Assembly (NCBI GenBank): GCA_903849645.1
Contig: CAINJJ010000007.1
Location: forward strand, 1 to 63,784
DNA: 63,784 nucleotides
Reading direction: 5' to 3'
Origin: an uncultured Acidobacteriaceae bacterium
GTDB lineage: Bacteria; Acidobacteriota; Terriglobia; Terriglobales; Acidobacteriaceae
Of the stretch, positions 8,980-18,138 are shown piece after piece. The notes under the pieces are model-generated. The model had not been told where the DNA came from, did not search any database, and saw only the letters and a list, made by a program, of their open reading frames with translations. The stretch's first letter is position 1; each line of letters begins with the position of its first letter. A program made the translations under genes and the position numbers.

Positions 8980-11900
8980 ATGCGACTTTTCCGATTCTGC
9001 GGATCGAACCTTGCACTAGGCGTCACGTTGTCGCTCATGATTGTTACCCCGATGATGCAAAGGACAGCATCCAGCCAGTCATCGACTGCAGCGGGTGCGA
9101 TCCAGGGAACAATTACCGACCCGAAGGGAGCGATTCTTCCGGGGGCGGCGGTCACAATCACGAACGTGGGAACGGGGGCGAAGAAGGCCCTTGTGACGGA
9201 CTCGTCGGGGTTTTACAGCGCAGCCTCCCTGGTGCCGGGCCAGTATTTCGTCTCGGTGACCGATGCGGGGTTTGCCAAGCTCACGACAACGGTGACGGTA
9301 CAGATCGGTACGACGACCAACGGGGATCTGAGGCTGAAATTGGGAGCGGCGACAGAAGAAGTCGTCGTTAGCACCGAATCCCTTCAGGTGAATACGGTTC
9401 AATCCACCGTGCAGGGTGTGCTGACGGAACAGCAAATCGACAACCTTCCCATCAGCGGGCGCAACTTCCTCGACCTTTCACAACTGGAACCGGGTGTGCA
9501 ACTGCAGAGCGGCGAAACGTTCGATCCGACCAAAGCGGGCTACTCTTCGGTCTCGTTCAACGGCGTGAACGGACGCACGGCGCGCATCCTGCTGGACGGA
9601 CAGGACATTTCGGATGAAACAGTAGGCACCACGACGCTGAACGTGAGCCAGGGCTCGATCGAAGAGTTTCAGATGAGCCGGTCTTCGCTTGACATATCGA
9701 ACGAACTGACCAGTTCCGGCGCGGTGACGGTGAGTACGCGCTCGGGCACGAACAAGATCCACGGACAGGGCTTCGGGCTATTCCGTGACCAGCGGGCCGG
9801 TGCGGCAGCAGGGCCGGATGCGACGAATTATCCATTCCAGCGCAACCAGATGGGGGGCAGGCTGGGCGGTCCGATTCTGAAGGACAAGCTCTTCCTTTTC
9901 GGAAGCGCTGAGCGCGTGAAGCAGGACGCCTTCAACGCGGTCTCTGAGCTGGCGCCCTTCACGAACTATAACGGTGGGTACACATCCCCATTCCGTGACA
10001 ACTACTACGTGAGCCGGGCGGACTACACCGGCCCCAAAGGGATGCATTTCTTTGGCCGCATCGCCTACGAAGACAACCTGGACGACGCCACCTACGGCTA
10101 TGGCTACGCGCGCTACGGAAACAAGGACAACACGCCGGCGATTGCGGGCGGCACGGACTTCATGACCGGCAGGCTGACGCACAGCCTGCGGGTAAGCTAC
10201 CTGAAGTTCCATAACCAGATTGCGGATGAGACCGGGTCGGGCGTTCCCAACCTGGCGCCGGGTGTATTTCTGGATATCCATGGGCTGATCACGGGACCAA
10301 ACCTGCTGGCTCCCCAGCAGACGTACCAATCAGACAAGCAGATCCGCTATGACGGCGGGCTCACCGCCAGGGCGCATGTGTTCAACTTCGGGGTCAGCTT
10401 CAACCGGATTCTTGGCGGCGGGTTTGCCAGTTTCTTCGGCTTTGCGCCGGAAGTCCGCGGAAACTACGCAGCCGGACCGGTGAGCGGCAATCCAGCCGAC
10501 AAGAACAACCCCGCGGCGTACTCGGCCTCCTACATTGTGATGGGCAATGGGCAGGGCTTCAACACGGAAAAGAAGGGCTTCGGTTATCCGGCGGGCGGCC
10601 AGGACGATTGGCGCGCGGGCGTCTATTTTGGAGACACCTGGAAGGTGAAGCCGCGGCTGACGGTCAATTACGGCATCCGCTACTCTCGTGACACCGGGCG
10701 CAGCGACGCGGACATGGCGCCGGTTCCCTGCGCGGATGCGGTGGCCAACTGGGGCGCTTCCTCGCCCTGCACGTCAGGCAACCTGCTGGACGCGCTCGAG
10801 CCGGGCCTGGGCGCGAAGGTCCGGCAACCCAATGACAACTGGGGGCCCAAGGCCGGCTTTGCTTATGACTTGAAGGGCGACGGCAAGACGGTGATCCGCG
10901 GCGGCCTGGGGCTCTACTACGAGAACAACATTTTCAACAATGTGCTTTGGGATCGCCCCGGCCGGTTGCAAAAGGGGCTGTTCTTCAGCAGCGCCTACGT
11001 TCCGGGCCACACATCCAGCTTTACCCTGCCCGACGGAACCGTGATCAATTCGATCAACGGCAAGACGCTGGCTTCGCTCTGGGGTCTTCCGATCAGCGAG
11101 TCCGCACCCTACTTCGCGGCCCTGCAAAAGCTCTATCAATCGAACACAAAGACGGTGGGCGCGAGCACGAATCCCACCTACATCGCCTATTCGCTGGCCT
11201 CTGGTTTCAATGCGAATGGGGTGATTCTCTATGCGCCGAATTTCCGCACCGCGCGTTCGATCCAAATCAACATCGGCGTGCAGCGCGAACTGTGGAAGGG
11301 TGGCATCTTCACGGGGGACTACATCCGCAACGTGGGCGAGCACTTTCAGCAGCCAATCGACAAGAACCACGTTGGCGACGCGAACCTCCTGAACCTGAAG
11401 GCAGCGACGAATGCCATCAATGCAACGCTGACATCGTTTGAGGCGAACTCGATCGACGAGGCCATTGCCAACGGAGCCACGATTTCTGATTTCGCGGGCA
11501 ACGGCCTGGACTCGGGCAACGCGTATCTGAGCAGCAACCCTGCGGCGGCATTCGGCTATACCCCGGATACGGGCGCCGCTTTTGCCGGCAAGAACCCGCT
11601 GTTCGGCGCGATGGAGTACAACCTTCCGCAGGGCCGCTCGGTATACAACGGCCTGCAGACCAATCTGCGGCAGAGCGCGCGGGTTCCGCTTCCCGGTCTC
11701 AAGGGGTCGAACTTTGAGGTGTCTTACACATGGTCCCAGTTCATCGGCACGGGCGGCGCTGACCAGAATTTCACGCCGGTCATTACCGATAACAACAATC
11801 CGCTGGCCTTTGCCGGGCCAACGGGCGAGGATCGCACCCATCAGCTTTCCTACGGCGGATCGTTCGAGTGGATTGGTGGCTTCACCACCAGCATCATCGG

Positions 11901-12522
11901 CCACTATTACTCGGCCCTGCCCACCACGCTGGCTCTGGATACGCTCGGCAACTCGACGGGCGAGATCTTCCACTCCGACTTCACCGGTGACGGCACAACC
12001 GGGGACATTCTTCCCGGATACAAGACGGGCGCCTTCATGCGGTCAGTGAAGCCGAGCGATCTTGCCAGGGTGGTTGCCAACTACAACTCGACCGCGGCCG
12101 GCCGCCTCACTCCGGCGGGACAGGCACTGGTTGCCAGCGGGCTCTTCACGACGGCCCAACTGGTGGCGCTCGGCGCCACTACGCCCACGATTGCCGGACC
12201 TCCGGCAGCCAACGTGGGCAACGGGAGCCTGCGCATCTTTGACTTGACGCTGGCCCGGCAGGTCAAGTGGGCCAGGCTGGGCGACAGCTTCTCGGTGGAG
12301 CCAAGCTTCAGCGCATTCAACCTGTTCAATATGTCGAACTACGGCACGGTAGGCGGCAACCTTGCCAACTTCCAGCAGTCAGGCACGGCCAACGGTACCG
12401 ACAGCGGATACAGCGACGGGGATCAGTTCAGCCGCAACTCCCTGCGTGTGGGTAACGGCTCAGGCGTCTTTGGCCAAGGGACGGCGCGGGTTCTGGAATA
12501 TGGCTTGAAGATCAACTTCTAA
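8980..12522 (+). CDS. Oar-like TonB-dependent receptor (receptor 2)
   Basis: 1180 residues. A signal peptide covers about 1-33, followed by a carboxypeptidase-regulatory-like domain (about 38-120, with IQGTITDPKGAILPGA), a plug with LPISGRNFLDLSQLEPGV and the DGQDISDETVG segment, and a barrel that ends in YGLKINF. The start is supported by GAGGAGAT about 6 nt upstream. It is presumed to be an outer-membrane importer for a complex ligand; none of its neighbours points to a substrate. It is transcribed alone and followed by a hairpin at 12541-12572. Confidence 0.9.
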   Translation: MRLFRFCGSNLALGVTLSLMIVTPMMQRTASSQSSTAAGAIQGTITDPKGAILPGAAVTITNVGTGAKKALVTDSSGFYSAASLVPGQYFVSVTDAGFAKLTTTVTVQIGTTTNGDLRLKLGAATEEVVVSTESLQVNTVQSTVQGVLTEQQIDNLPISGRNFLDLSQLEPGVQLQSGETFDPTKAGYSSVSFNGVNGRTARILLDGQDISDETVGTTTLNVSQGSIEEFQMSRSSLDISNELTSSGAVTVSTRSGTNKIHGQGFGLFRDQRAGAAAGPDATNYPFQRNQMGGRLGGPILKDKLFLFGSAERVKQDAFNAVSELAPFTNYNGGYTSPFRDNYYVSRADYTGPKGMHFFGRIAYEDNLDDATYGYGYARYGNKDNTPAIAGGTDFMTGRLTHSLRVSYLKFHNQIADETGSGVPNLAPGVFLDIHGLITGPNLLAPQQTYQSDKQIRYDGGLTARAHVFNFGVSFNRILGGGFASFFGFAPEVRGNYAAGPVSGNPADKNNPAAYSASYIVMGNGQGFNTEKKGFGYPAGGQDDWRAGVYFGDTWKVKPRLTVNYGIRYSRDTGRSDADMAPVPCADAVANWGASSPCTSGNLLDALEPGLGAKVRQPNDNWGPKAGFAYDLKGDGKTVIRGGLGLYYENNIFNNVLWDRPGRLQKGLFFSSAYVPGHTSSFTLPDGTVINSINGKTLASLWGLPISESAPYFAALQKLYQSNTKTVGASTNPTYIAYSLASGFNANGVILYAPNFRTARSIQINIGVQRELWKGGIFTGDYIRNVGEHFQQPIDKNHVGDANLLNLKAATNAINATLTSFEANSIDEAIANGATISDFAGNGLDSGNAYLSSNPAAAFGYTPDTGAAFAGKNPLFGAMEYNLPQGRSVYNGLQTNLRQSARVPLPGLKGSNFEVSYTWSQFIGTGGADQNFTPVITDNNNPLAFAGPTGEDRTHQLSYGGSFEWIGGFTTSIIGHYYSALPTTLALDTLGNSTGEIFHSDFTGDGTTGDILPGYKTGAFMRSVKPSDLARVVANYNSTAAGRLTPAGQALVASGLFTTAQLVALGATTPTIAGPPAANVGNGSLRIFDLTLARQVKWARLGDSFSVEPSFSAFNLFNMSNYGTVGGNLANFQQSGTANGTDSGYSDGDQFSRNSLRVGNGSGVFGQGTARVLEYGLKINF

Positions 12523-12540
12523 GCCCAGGCGTGCACGAAA

Positions 12541-12573
12541 ACAAAGGGCGTCCCCTCGGGGGCGCCCTTTGTG
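12541..12573. terminator. Terminator hairpin between receptor 2 and rsfS (probably bidirectional)
   Basis: Inverted repeat of about 14 bp: ACAAAGGGCGTCCCC at 12541-12555 against GGGGGCGCCCTTTGT ending at 12572. The minus strand continues into TTTTCG, which suits rsfS. The plus side has only a short T-rich tail (GTGTT). It is shared by the two convergent genes. Confidence 0.75.
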
Positions 12574-12598
12574 TTCATGCGCTACGCTGAACGTGGAC

Positions 12599-13300
12599 TC
12601 ATGACTTTTTGGCGGCAGGCGTCTTTGACCGCGGCGTCTTTGCCGGGGCCTTCTTAGCCGCTTTCTTTGCAGCAGGCTTGATAGAGGCTGCTCTTTTGGT
12701 TGCCACCTTTTTTGCTGGAGCCTTTGCCGGCGCCTTTTTGGCAGGGGACTTCTTTGCGGGTGCCTTCTTGGCGGGAGCCTTGACGGCGGCCTTCTTCGCG
12801 GCCTTTGTGGCGGGTTTAGCCGGTGCGGCAGTCTTTGCCGTGGCCTTTTTGCGGGTGGCCAGGGTCTTTTTGGCCAGGTCGGCCTTGAGCTCGGCGTCCA
12901 GCTCGGCCGGGGTCAGCGGCCGGGCAGACTTGCGCAGGCGCTCGATGTCATAGAAGGCGCGGCGCTCCTCAAGGAAGACGTGCACCACAAAGTCCACGTA
13001 GTCGAGCAGAATCCACTCGCCCTGGCGGCGGCCCTCGACGGAGTTGGGGAAGACCCCGAACTCCTTCTTGAGGCGGTGCTCAATCTCGTCGGCGATGGCC
13101 ATGCACTGGCGGTCGTTGGTGGCTGAGGTGATGAGGAAGAAATCCGACAGGCCGGAGTCGATGGGGTCGAGCTCGAGAATGCGGGTGTCAACGCCTTTCT
13201 TGTCTTCACAGGCTGCGGCTGCGGCCTGTACCAGAATGCGCGTCTGCTGGTGGTGCTGATCAACGGTTGCCATGCTTTGCGATAGTTCTCCGAGTTTCAT
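12599..13300 (-). CDS. rsfS: Ribosomal silencing factor RsfS with a long Lys/Ala/Pro C-terminal tail
   Basis: RsfS binds ribosomal protein L14 and blocks joining of the ribosomal subunits, lowering translation when nutrients are scarce. Residues about 15-125 are the standard RsfS fold (SDFFLITSATNDRQ, WILLDYVDFVVHVF, FYDIERLR). The family normally ends near residue 120. Here residues 146-233 form a tail made largely of K, A, P and T, with AKKAPAKK-type repeats like those of histone H1 C-termini. The ATG at 13300, 10 nt past the nadD stop with AAAGGG upstream, is chosen; an alternative ATG at 13273 would remove 9 residues. The gene runs with nadD, a common pairing. The tail is visible in frame with no shift. 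Confidence 0.92.
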   Translation of the reverse strand: MKLGELSQSMATVDQHHQQTRILVQAAAAACEDKKGVDTRILELDPIDSGLSDFFLITSATNDRQCMAIADEIEHRLKKEFGVFPNSVEGRRQGEWILLDYVDFVVHVFLEERRAFYDIERLRKSARPLTPAELDAELKADLAKKTLATRKKATAKTAAPAKPATKAAKKAAVKAPAKKAPAKKSPAKKAPAKAPAKKVATKRAASIKPAAKKAAKKAPAKTPRSKTPAAKKS

Positions 13301-13310
13301 GCTAGCCCTT

Positions 13311-14045
13311 TCATTTGACAGGGGCAAGTGAGCCATAGAGCCCGTGGGCGCGGATGTAGGCGGAAACGGCGTCGGGGAGGAGAGCGGGGCGGGCGGGGAG
13401 GGCGCCGGTGGCGCGCACCTGGTCGCGGATCTGAGAGGCGCTGATCTCGATTTCAAGGCCGGGGAGGAGGAAGAAGGGGGCCTGATCGCCGGAGCCATTG
13501 GTGAGAAGGAAGCAGCGAAGTTCGATGGCCGCCGGGGCTGAGGCTGGGTTGGATTCGGGCGAGATGGAAAGTCCCTCGGGCAGCGCGGAGACGAGGTCGT
13601 CGAGGAGCTCGCCGGGGCGGGAGGCGACGATGAGCGGCGCAGCGAAGGGGATGTCCGCGGCCCGATGCCAGCGGCGGAGGCTGGCAAAGGAGTCTGCCCC
13701 CATGAGGCAGAAGAGAGTGCTGCCGGGGGGCAGTTCGCCGCGGAGGGCGAGCAGCGTGTCAAGGGTGTAATTGGGCTCTCCTGCGGGCCGGGGGGCATCA
13801 GCGAGGGAGAGGCTGAGGCCGGGGTCGCCGGCGATGGCGAGGCGGGTCATGGCCAGGCGGTGGTCGAACGTTGCAGTGGAGCCGGCGGGCTTGAGCGGCT
13901 GGGCGCCGACGGGGGCAAACAGGACCGTATCGAGGGCCAGAGCGGAGAGGGCAGCGCGCGCCACGGCCAGGTGGCCGAGGTGAGGCGGGTCAAAGCTGCC
14001 TCCGAAGAAGGCGACGCGCCGCGCGGTCCCAGAGCTGGCTGACAT
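13311..14045 (-). CDS. nadD: Nicotinate-nucleotide adenylyltransferase
   Basis: 244 residues. NadD adenylates nicotinate mononucleotide with ATP to form deamido-NAD in the cytoplasm. The nucleotidyltransferase signature GGSFDPPHLGH is at 15-25, including the catalytic HxxH (His22, His25). The second motif SASQIR is at 202-207, as expected for the phosphate-binding end. The protein is slightly long because of an Ala/Pro-rich linker near 165-175. It precedes rsfS by 10 nt; nadC lies elsewhere in this window (38317), so two NAD genes are present but not together. Confidence 0.95.
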   Translation of the reverse strand: MSASSGTARRVAFFGGSFDPPHLGHLAVARAALSALALDTVLFAPVGAQPLKPAGSTATFDHRLAMTRLAIAGDPGLSLSLADAPRPAGEPNYTLDTLLALRGELPPGSTLFCLMGADSFASLRRWHRAADIPFAAPLIVASRPGELLDDLVSALPEGLSISPESNPASAPAAIELRCFLLTNGSGDQAPFFLLPGLEIEISASQIRDQVRATGALPARPALLPDAVSAYIRAHGLYGSLAPVK

Positions 14046-14090
14046 AGGTCAATGTTACCCGGCCATGGCTCTGCTAGCATCTGACTCAAT

Positions 14091-14501
14091 ATGCGTTATT
14101 TGATCGCAGTTCTGGCCCTGGCCGGCGTGGTGGTCTCCGCGCTGGCGCTTCACGTACACTACTCGACCGACACCCAGCCCTGCTCCATCAACGAGAAGTG
14201 GGACTGCGGGGTAGTGAACCACAGCCCCTACGCGGTGATTGCTGGGGTGCCGGTGGCGGCCCTGGGGATCGCCGGCTACGTGGTGCTGGCCGTACTGGCC
14301 CTGGCGGGCCGGAGGAAGGCGCTGCTGGCGTTTTGCCTGGTGGCGCTTGGGTTCTCCCTCTACCTGACCCGGATTGAGAAATACGTCCTTGAGGTGTGGT
14401 GCTTGTACTGTGTCATTTCGCTGGGAATCATCTCGCTGATGACGGTGGTGAGTCTCTTGTGGAGTCTTACAGGGACTCCTGTGCGGCGGCCCCGCTGGTA
14501 A
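14091..14501 (+). CDS. Vitamin K epoxide reductase (VKOR) family membrane protein
   Basis: 136 residues with about four membrane segments. Bacterial VKOR homologues reoxidise periplasmic disulfide-forming proteins and pass electrons to quinone. The four key cysteines are present: Cys31 and Cys39 in the outer loop (CSINEKWDC), and the redox pair Cys104/Cys107 (WCLYC), with the conserved Ser45 also present. It is the single-domain form: no thioredoxin domain is fused and no DsbA-like partner is adjacent. It is divergent from nadD and lies 15 nt upstream of an alpha/beta hydrolase on the same strand. Confidence 0.92.
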   Translation: MRYLIAVLALAGVVVSALALHVHYSTDTQPCSINEKWDCGVVNHSPYAVIAGVPVAALGIAGYVVLAVLALAGRRKALLAFCLVALGFSLYLTRIEKYVLEVWCLYCVISLGIISLMTVVSLLWSLTGTPVRRPRW

Positions 14502-14516
14502 ACTTGAACTGACCTC

Positions 14517-15800
14517 ATGTTCAAGGACAGATATTCACGCTGGATGTATGAGTGGGAGACGCGGCTGACCATGCGCGACCAGAACCGCGTGGTGCGGCCG
14601 CTGGAGTGGGGCTTTGAGTGGATCGAGCCTTTTCTTGAGGCGCATGGTTTTGCGGCGGCGGTGCCCACCCCGGAGCAGGTGCGCGACCCGGCTCAAGCAG
14701 AAGCGGCGATGGTCCGCATCAACGAGCTGCTGATCCGGCACAGCGACCAGTTCTTCGGCTATGCGCGGCCCACGGACTTCCGGCTGGAGGAGCGGCACCC
14801 GGAGCTCTATCCCACCAATGTGCGTCCAGAGACGCTGGCCCGGGACGCGGCGCTGAAGCAGCAGGCCGCCGAGGGCAAGATTCCCAAGGCGCAGTACCTG
14901 CGGTTTACCTCGCCCGAGCGCACCCCGTATCCGCAGAACGACCTGGTGAACGCGCGGTGGTATCCGGCGCCGGAGCACAAGGATCCCAACCGGCCACGCC
15001 AGGCCATTGTGGTGCTGCCGCAGTGGAACGCCGACGCCTTCAGCCATAACGCGCTGTGCGCGATCTTCAACCGGATGGGCATCTCGGCGCTGCGGCTCTC
15101 CAAGCCCTATCACGACATCCGGCGGCCGGTGGAGCTGGAGCGGTCCGACTACGCGGTGAGCGCGAACATCGGGCGGACGCTTTCGGCCTGCCGGCAGGCG
15201 GTGGTAGACATCCGCTGCTGCATCGACTGGCTGGAGGAGCAGGGCTACCAGGACTTTGGCGTGCTGGGCACGAGTTTGGGCTCCTGCTACACCTTTCTGG
15301 CGTCCACTCACGATGCGCGCATCAAGGTGAATGCCTTTAACCATGCTTCGACGGCTTTTGGCGATGTGGCGTGGGCGGGGCAGAGCACGCGGCACGTGCG
15401 CGCCGGGCTGGAAGAGGCGGGCCTGACGCAGGACCGGCTGCGGGCGCTCTGGTCGTCCATCAGCCCGTGCAGCTACTACGACAAGATCGCCTCAGCCGAG
15501 GCGGGCGGGCCACAGAAGCGGGTGCTGGTGGTCTACGCCGAGTATGACCTCACCTTCCCCAAGGAGTACTCGTTGATGGTGGTGAAGTCGTTCCGCGAGG
15601 CGGGGCTCAATTTTGAAGCGCGGGTGCTGCCCTGCGGCCACTACACAACGGGGGAGACGCCCTACCAGTACATCGACGGCTGGTACCTGGGGTCGTTTGT
15701 CTACCGGGCCTTCAAGGCGCTGCGCAAGGAACGCGCGGGGCGCCGCGGGGCGGCCGTTGCCCCTGTGCCCGAGGCTGCGGAAGAACTGGTCAACCGGTAG
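14517..15800 (+). CDS. Alpha/beta hydrolase of unknown substrate
   Basis: 427 residues without a signal peptide. An N-terminal region of about 150 residues precedes a hydrolase fold. The nucleophile elbow is GTSLGS with Ser253; Asp344 (YAEYDLTFP) and His375 (CGHYTT) complete a plausible triad at the right order and spacing. The general look resembles the ABHD18-like group of hydrolases, for which no bacterial function is established. It follows the VKOR gene by 15 nt and is likely co-transcribed, but I see no functional link. The C-terminal 25 residues are Arg/Ala-rich and probably disordered. Confidence 0.75.
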   Translation: MFKDRYSRWMYEWETRLTMRDQNRVVRPLEWGFEWIEPFLEAHGFAAAVPTPEQVRDPAQAEAAMVRINELLIRHSDQFFGYARPTDFRLEERHPELYPTNVRPETLARDAALKQQAAEGKIPKAQYLRFTSPERTPYPQNDLVNARWYPAPEHKDPNRPRQAIVVLPQWNADAFSHNALCAIFNRMGISALRLSKPYHDIRRPVELERSDYAVSANIGRTLSACRQAVVDIRCCIDWLEEQGYQDFGVLGTSLGSCYTFLASTHDARIKVNAFNHASTAFGDVAWAGQSTRHVRAGLEEAGLTQDRLRALWSSISPCSYYDKIASAEAGGPQKRVLVVYAEYDLTFPKEYSLMVVKSFREAGLNFEARVLPCGHYTTGETPYQYIDGWYLGSFVYRAFKALRKERAGRRGAAVAPVPEAAEELVNR

Positions 15801-15920
15801 ATCTCCACGGCTGCGGCTTCCCTGGTTTCCCATTGCGAGAGACCGGGGCACGCGGCGCGCTTGATTTTCTCGACCTGCGAAATTTCCCCACTGCAACCGT
15901 CCGGGTAGTGTTGACAGGCC

Positions 15921-16406
15921 CTACTCTCCGGCAGGCAGGATCTCTTCAATCCCGGCCCAGGGTCCGCCTTGGAGCACGAGGTACTTCAGGTAGAGTTCAG
16001 AGCCTGCGGGATCGGCCAAGGCGAGCAAGGCGCGGGCAGCCTCCTGCACACCTTCATTGGTCAGGGTGTTGGCGTCAAAGCTCTCCTCGATCATTCCCTC
16101 GGCATGGGGAATATGGAGCAGGTCAAGGAAGCTGACGATCACGGCGCGATGCTCGCGGAGAAGATATTTCTTGAGCAGGTCGTCCACGATGGGGTCCGGC
16201 AGGGACAGGGTTGCGGCCGTCCATTGGACAAGGCGCTCGGTCGGGCTCTTGCGGACAAAGACTTCACGCAGGCTCTTTGCCTTTGCGATGGAGGCGATGA
16301 GGATCTGCTTCTCCGCGCCCTTGGCCTCGGCCCAAAAAATCTGACAGACGGCGACGCGGGTCTCATTGGGCAATTGCCGCCAAAGACGATTTGCAGTGAC
16401 TGGCAC
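15921..16406 (-). CDS. Conserved hypothetical protein, 161 residues, GTG start
   Basis: I do not recognise a family. The predicted protein is soluble and mostly helical, beginning MPVTANRLWRQLPNETRVAV. An open frame extends to 16547, but the GTG at 16406 is preferred because AAGGAGAGG sits 7 nt upstream, the best ribosome-binding site in the region, and because the upstream residues are low in complexity. It stands alone between convergent and divergent neighbours. It could belong to helical-repeat proteins, but no repeat is clear. Confidence 0.6.
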   Translation of the reverse strand: MPVTANRLWRQLPNETRVAVCQIFWAEAKGAEKQILIASIAKAKSLREVFVRKSPTERLVQWTAATLSLPDPIVDDLLKKYLLREHRAVIVSFLDLLHIPHAEGMIEESFDANTLTNEGVQEAARALLALADPAGSELYLKYLVLQGGPWAGIEEILPAGE

Positions 16407-16488
16407 CAGGGGTCCTCTCCTTGTGGAAGCGGAAGCTTCCGCTTTGATGATAACGGTTGCGGATAGGGCGTGTGGCGGCGGCGGCGGT

Positions 16489-16530
16489 TTCCCAGGGTCC
16501 CCAGATAGCTGGTTGACCGGGACCTGGGAA
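16489..16530. repeat. Hairpin with GGGACCTGGGAA arm
   Basis: TTCCCAGGGTCCC (16489-16501) pairs with GGGACCTGGGAA (16519-16530), with one bulged base. The same GGGACCTGGGAA arm occurs at 32822-32833 after the phosphatase gene. These may be two copies of a second small palindromic repeat. Confidence 0.45.
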
Positions 16531-16672
16531 CGCACACGTGCCTCCAATCTGCTCAGGATTGTGATTCCTGCCGGTCCCGCCGAACCCCCGCTCGAACTTT
16601 TTTCGCTCCATCGCGTACTCTCTGCATCCCCGCCTCCGCGTTCCTGCGGATTAGAGAGTAGAAGCGAAGCCC

Positions 16673-17227
16673 ATGGCCCACGATTGGCAACCGGATTTTG
16701 AACAACTCGTGGACCAGCATCAGGCGATGGTCTTTTCCCTCGCCTTGCGGATGACCGGCGACCGCGGACTGGCCGAAGAGATTGCGCAGGATGTGTTTCT
16801 GGAAATGGACCGCCACTTGAACAGGATCGAATCCCCGGACCACGCCTGCTTCTGGCTGCGCCGGGTGGCCATCAACCGCTCGGCCGATGCGCTCCGGCGG
16901 CGCAGGGTGCGGCGCTTTGACCTCTGGGTGGAGGTGGAAGAGCATCACGGCGTCCCGGTGGCGGAGCGCGCATCGCCCCTGGGCGCACGGCTGGAGCATC
17001 TGCTGGCCACGCTTCCCGAGCCGCAGCGGGCGGCGCTGGTTCTTCGCTACCAGGAGGACCTCACGCCCGAGGAGATTGCCTCCACGCTGGCCACGCCCCT
17101 GGCCACCGTCAAGAGTCACCTGCAGCGAGGGCTCAAGCTGCTCCGCGCCAAGGCGGAGAGCCATTTGAAAGAGTTTGTGAGAGCAAAGGATCGTACCCAT
17201 GGAACCACACTCGATGGACGAGTTTGA
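16673..17227 (+). CDS. RNA polymerase sigma factor, ECF type
   Basis: 184 residues. Sigma-2 lies at about 8-77 (LALRMTGDRGLAEEIAQDVF, then FWLRRVAINRSADALRRRR) and sigma-4 at about 118-170 (LPEPQRAALVLRYQEDLTPEEIA, followed by ATVKSHLQRGL). There is no sigma-1 or sigma-3 region, so it is an extracytoplasmic-function sigma factor that would direct RNA polymerase to a small regulon. The start at 16673 follows a purine-rich stretch. It overlaps the next gene by 29 nt, the usual arrangement of a sigma factor with its membrane regulator, and heads a four-gene operon. Confidence 0.92.
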   Translation: MAHDWQPDFEQLVDQHQAMVFSLALRMTGDRGLAEEIAQDVFLEMDRHLNRIESPDHACFWLRRVAINRSADALRRRRVRRFDLWVEVEEHHGVPVAERASPLGARLEHLLATLPEPQRAALVLRYQEDLTPEEIASTLATPLATVKSHLQRGLKLLRAKAESHLKEFVRAKDRTHGTTLDGRV

Positions 17228-17528
17228 ACAGGAGTTGCGCCAGGCGCTTGAGCGCAGGCCGGCGCCGCCCAGCCTCAAGCGCAGGCTCATGGAGCGCCGC
17301 CGCGCCCAGCCGGCCCAGAGCCACGCCGTTGCCTGGCAACGGCTGGCAGCTTCCCTGGCTCTGGCGGCCGTGCTCGCCGGGGCCGGTCAATGGACCTGGC
17401 GCGCAAGGGAAGAACGGCGCAGGGGCGAGGCCGCCCGCGCTCAGGTGCTTGTCGCGCTGCGCATTACCGGGCACGCGCTCAACCGGATGAATCAACAACT
17501 CGCGTCCCACGGGCGCGCACAGCAGTAA
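17199..17528 (+). CDS. Small single-pass membrane protein, putative anti-sigma factor
   Basis: 109 residues: an acidic/basic cytoplasmic N-terminus, one membrane helix at about 47-65 (WQRLAASLALAAVLAGAG), and a short outside helix. It lacks the HxxxCxxC zinc motif. The overlap with the sigma gene and the topology argue for an anti-sigma or sigma-tuning role; this is inferred from context. A second in-frame ATG at 17214 is possible. Confidence 0.7.
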   Translation: MEPHSMDEFEQELRQALERRPAPPSLKRRLMERRRAQPAQSHAVAWQRLAASLALAAVLAGAGQWTWRAREERRRGEAARAQVLVALRITGHALNRMNQQLASHGRAQQ

Positions 17529-17541
17529 GGAGAGTTTCCCC

Positions 17542-18138
17542 ATGAAGAAACGATTGTTGTTTATGGTCCTGACCGCCGCCGCTCTGGCCCTGCCGGCGCT
17601 GAGCCAGACCGCACCCCTGCCCCTGCCGCCGCAGGTCGAGAAGGATCTGGCGGCGCGCGCCTCCAACGTGACAGAAGTCACCCTGGGCAAAAACATGCTC
17701 GGCTTCGCCGCCAAGTTCATGAACGGCAAAGACAAGGATGAAGAGGCCACGCGCCACCTTATCGAGGGCCTCGACGGCATCTATGTGCGCTCCTACGAGT
17801 TCGACAAGGAAGGCGAGTATTCAAAAGAGGAGATCGAGAAGCTGCGCCAGTACTTTGAAACCAGCGAGTGGTCGCCGCTGGTGCGCGAACGCGACCGCAA
17901 ATCCGGCGAGACCACCGACGTGATGGTCAAGCTGGTCAACGGCGAGGCGCATGGGATGTTCGTTCTGTCTGCCGAGCCGAAGGAGTTGACCATTGTGCTG
18001 ATCCTCGGCCCGGTGCGCATGGAAGACCTGGGCAAGCTCAAGGGCATTGGCGGCCTGGGCGCGCTGGGCGACATTGAGAAGAACACCAAAGGGGACAAAG
18101 GCGATAAGGGCTCCAAGGGCGACAAGGGGGAGAAGTGA
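17542..18138 (+). CDS. DUF4252 exported protein with a short collagen-like tail
   Basis: 198 residues with a signal peptide (about 1-21, ALPALSQ). The body matches the DUF4252 pattern, a family of unknown function usually encoded with ECF sigma factors. The last 15 residues are GDKGDKGSKGDKGEK, five Gly-X-Lys triplets like a very short collagenous segment. The lysine-rich tail might bind the envelope, but this is speculation. It lies 13 nt after the anti-sigma gene and overlaps the next gene (TGATG), so translation is coupled. Confidence 0.8.
   Translation: MKKRLLFMVLTAAALALPALSQTAPLPLPPQVEKDLAARASNVTEVTLGKNMLGFAAKFMNGKDKDEEATRHLIEGLDGIYVRSYEFDKEGEYSKEEIEKLRQYFETSEWSPLVRERDRKSGETTDVMVKLVNGEAHGMFVLSAEPKELTIVLILGPVRMEDLGKLKGIGGLGALGDIEKNTKGDKGDKGSKGDKGEK

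Noticed and set aside
13301..13798. N-terminal extension of rsfS through nadD
   Set aside because: The extra frame overlaps nadD in another phase and is Ser/Pro-rich; the normal RsfS start lies at 13300.
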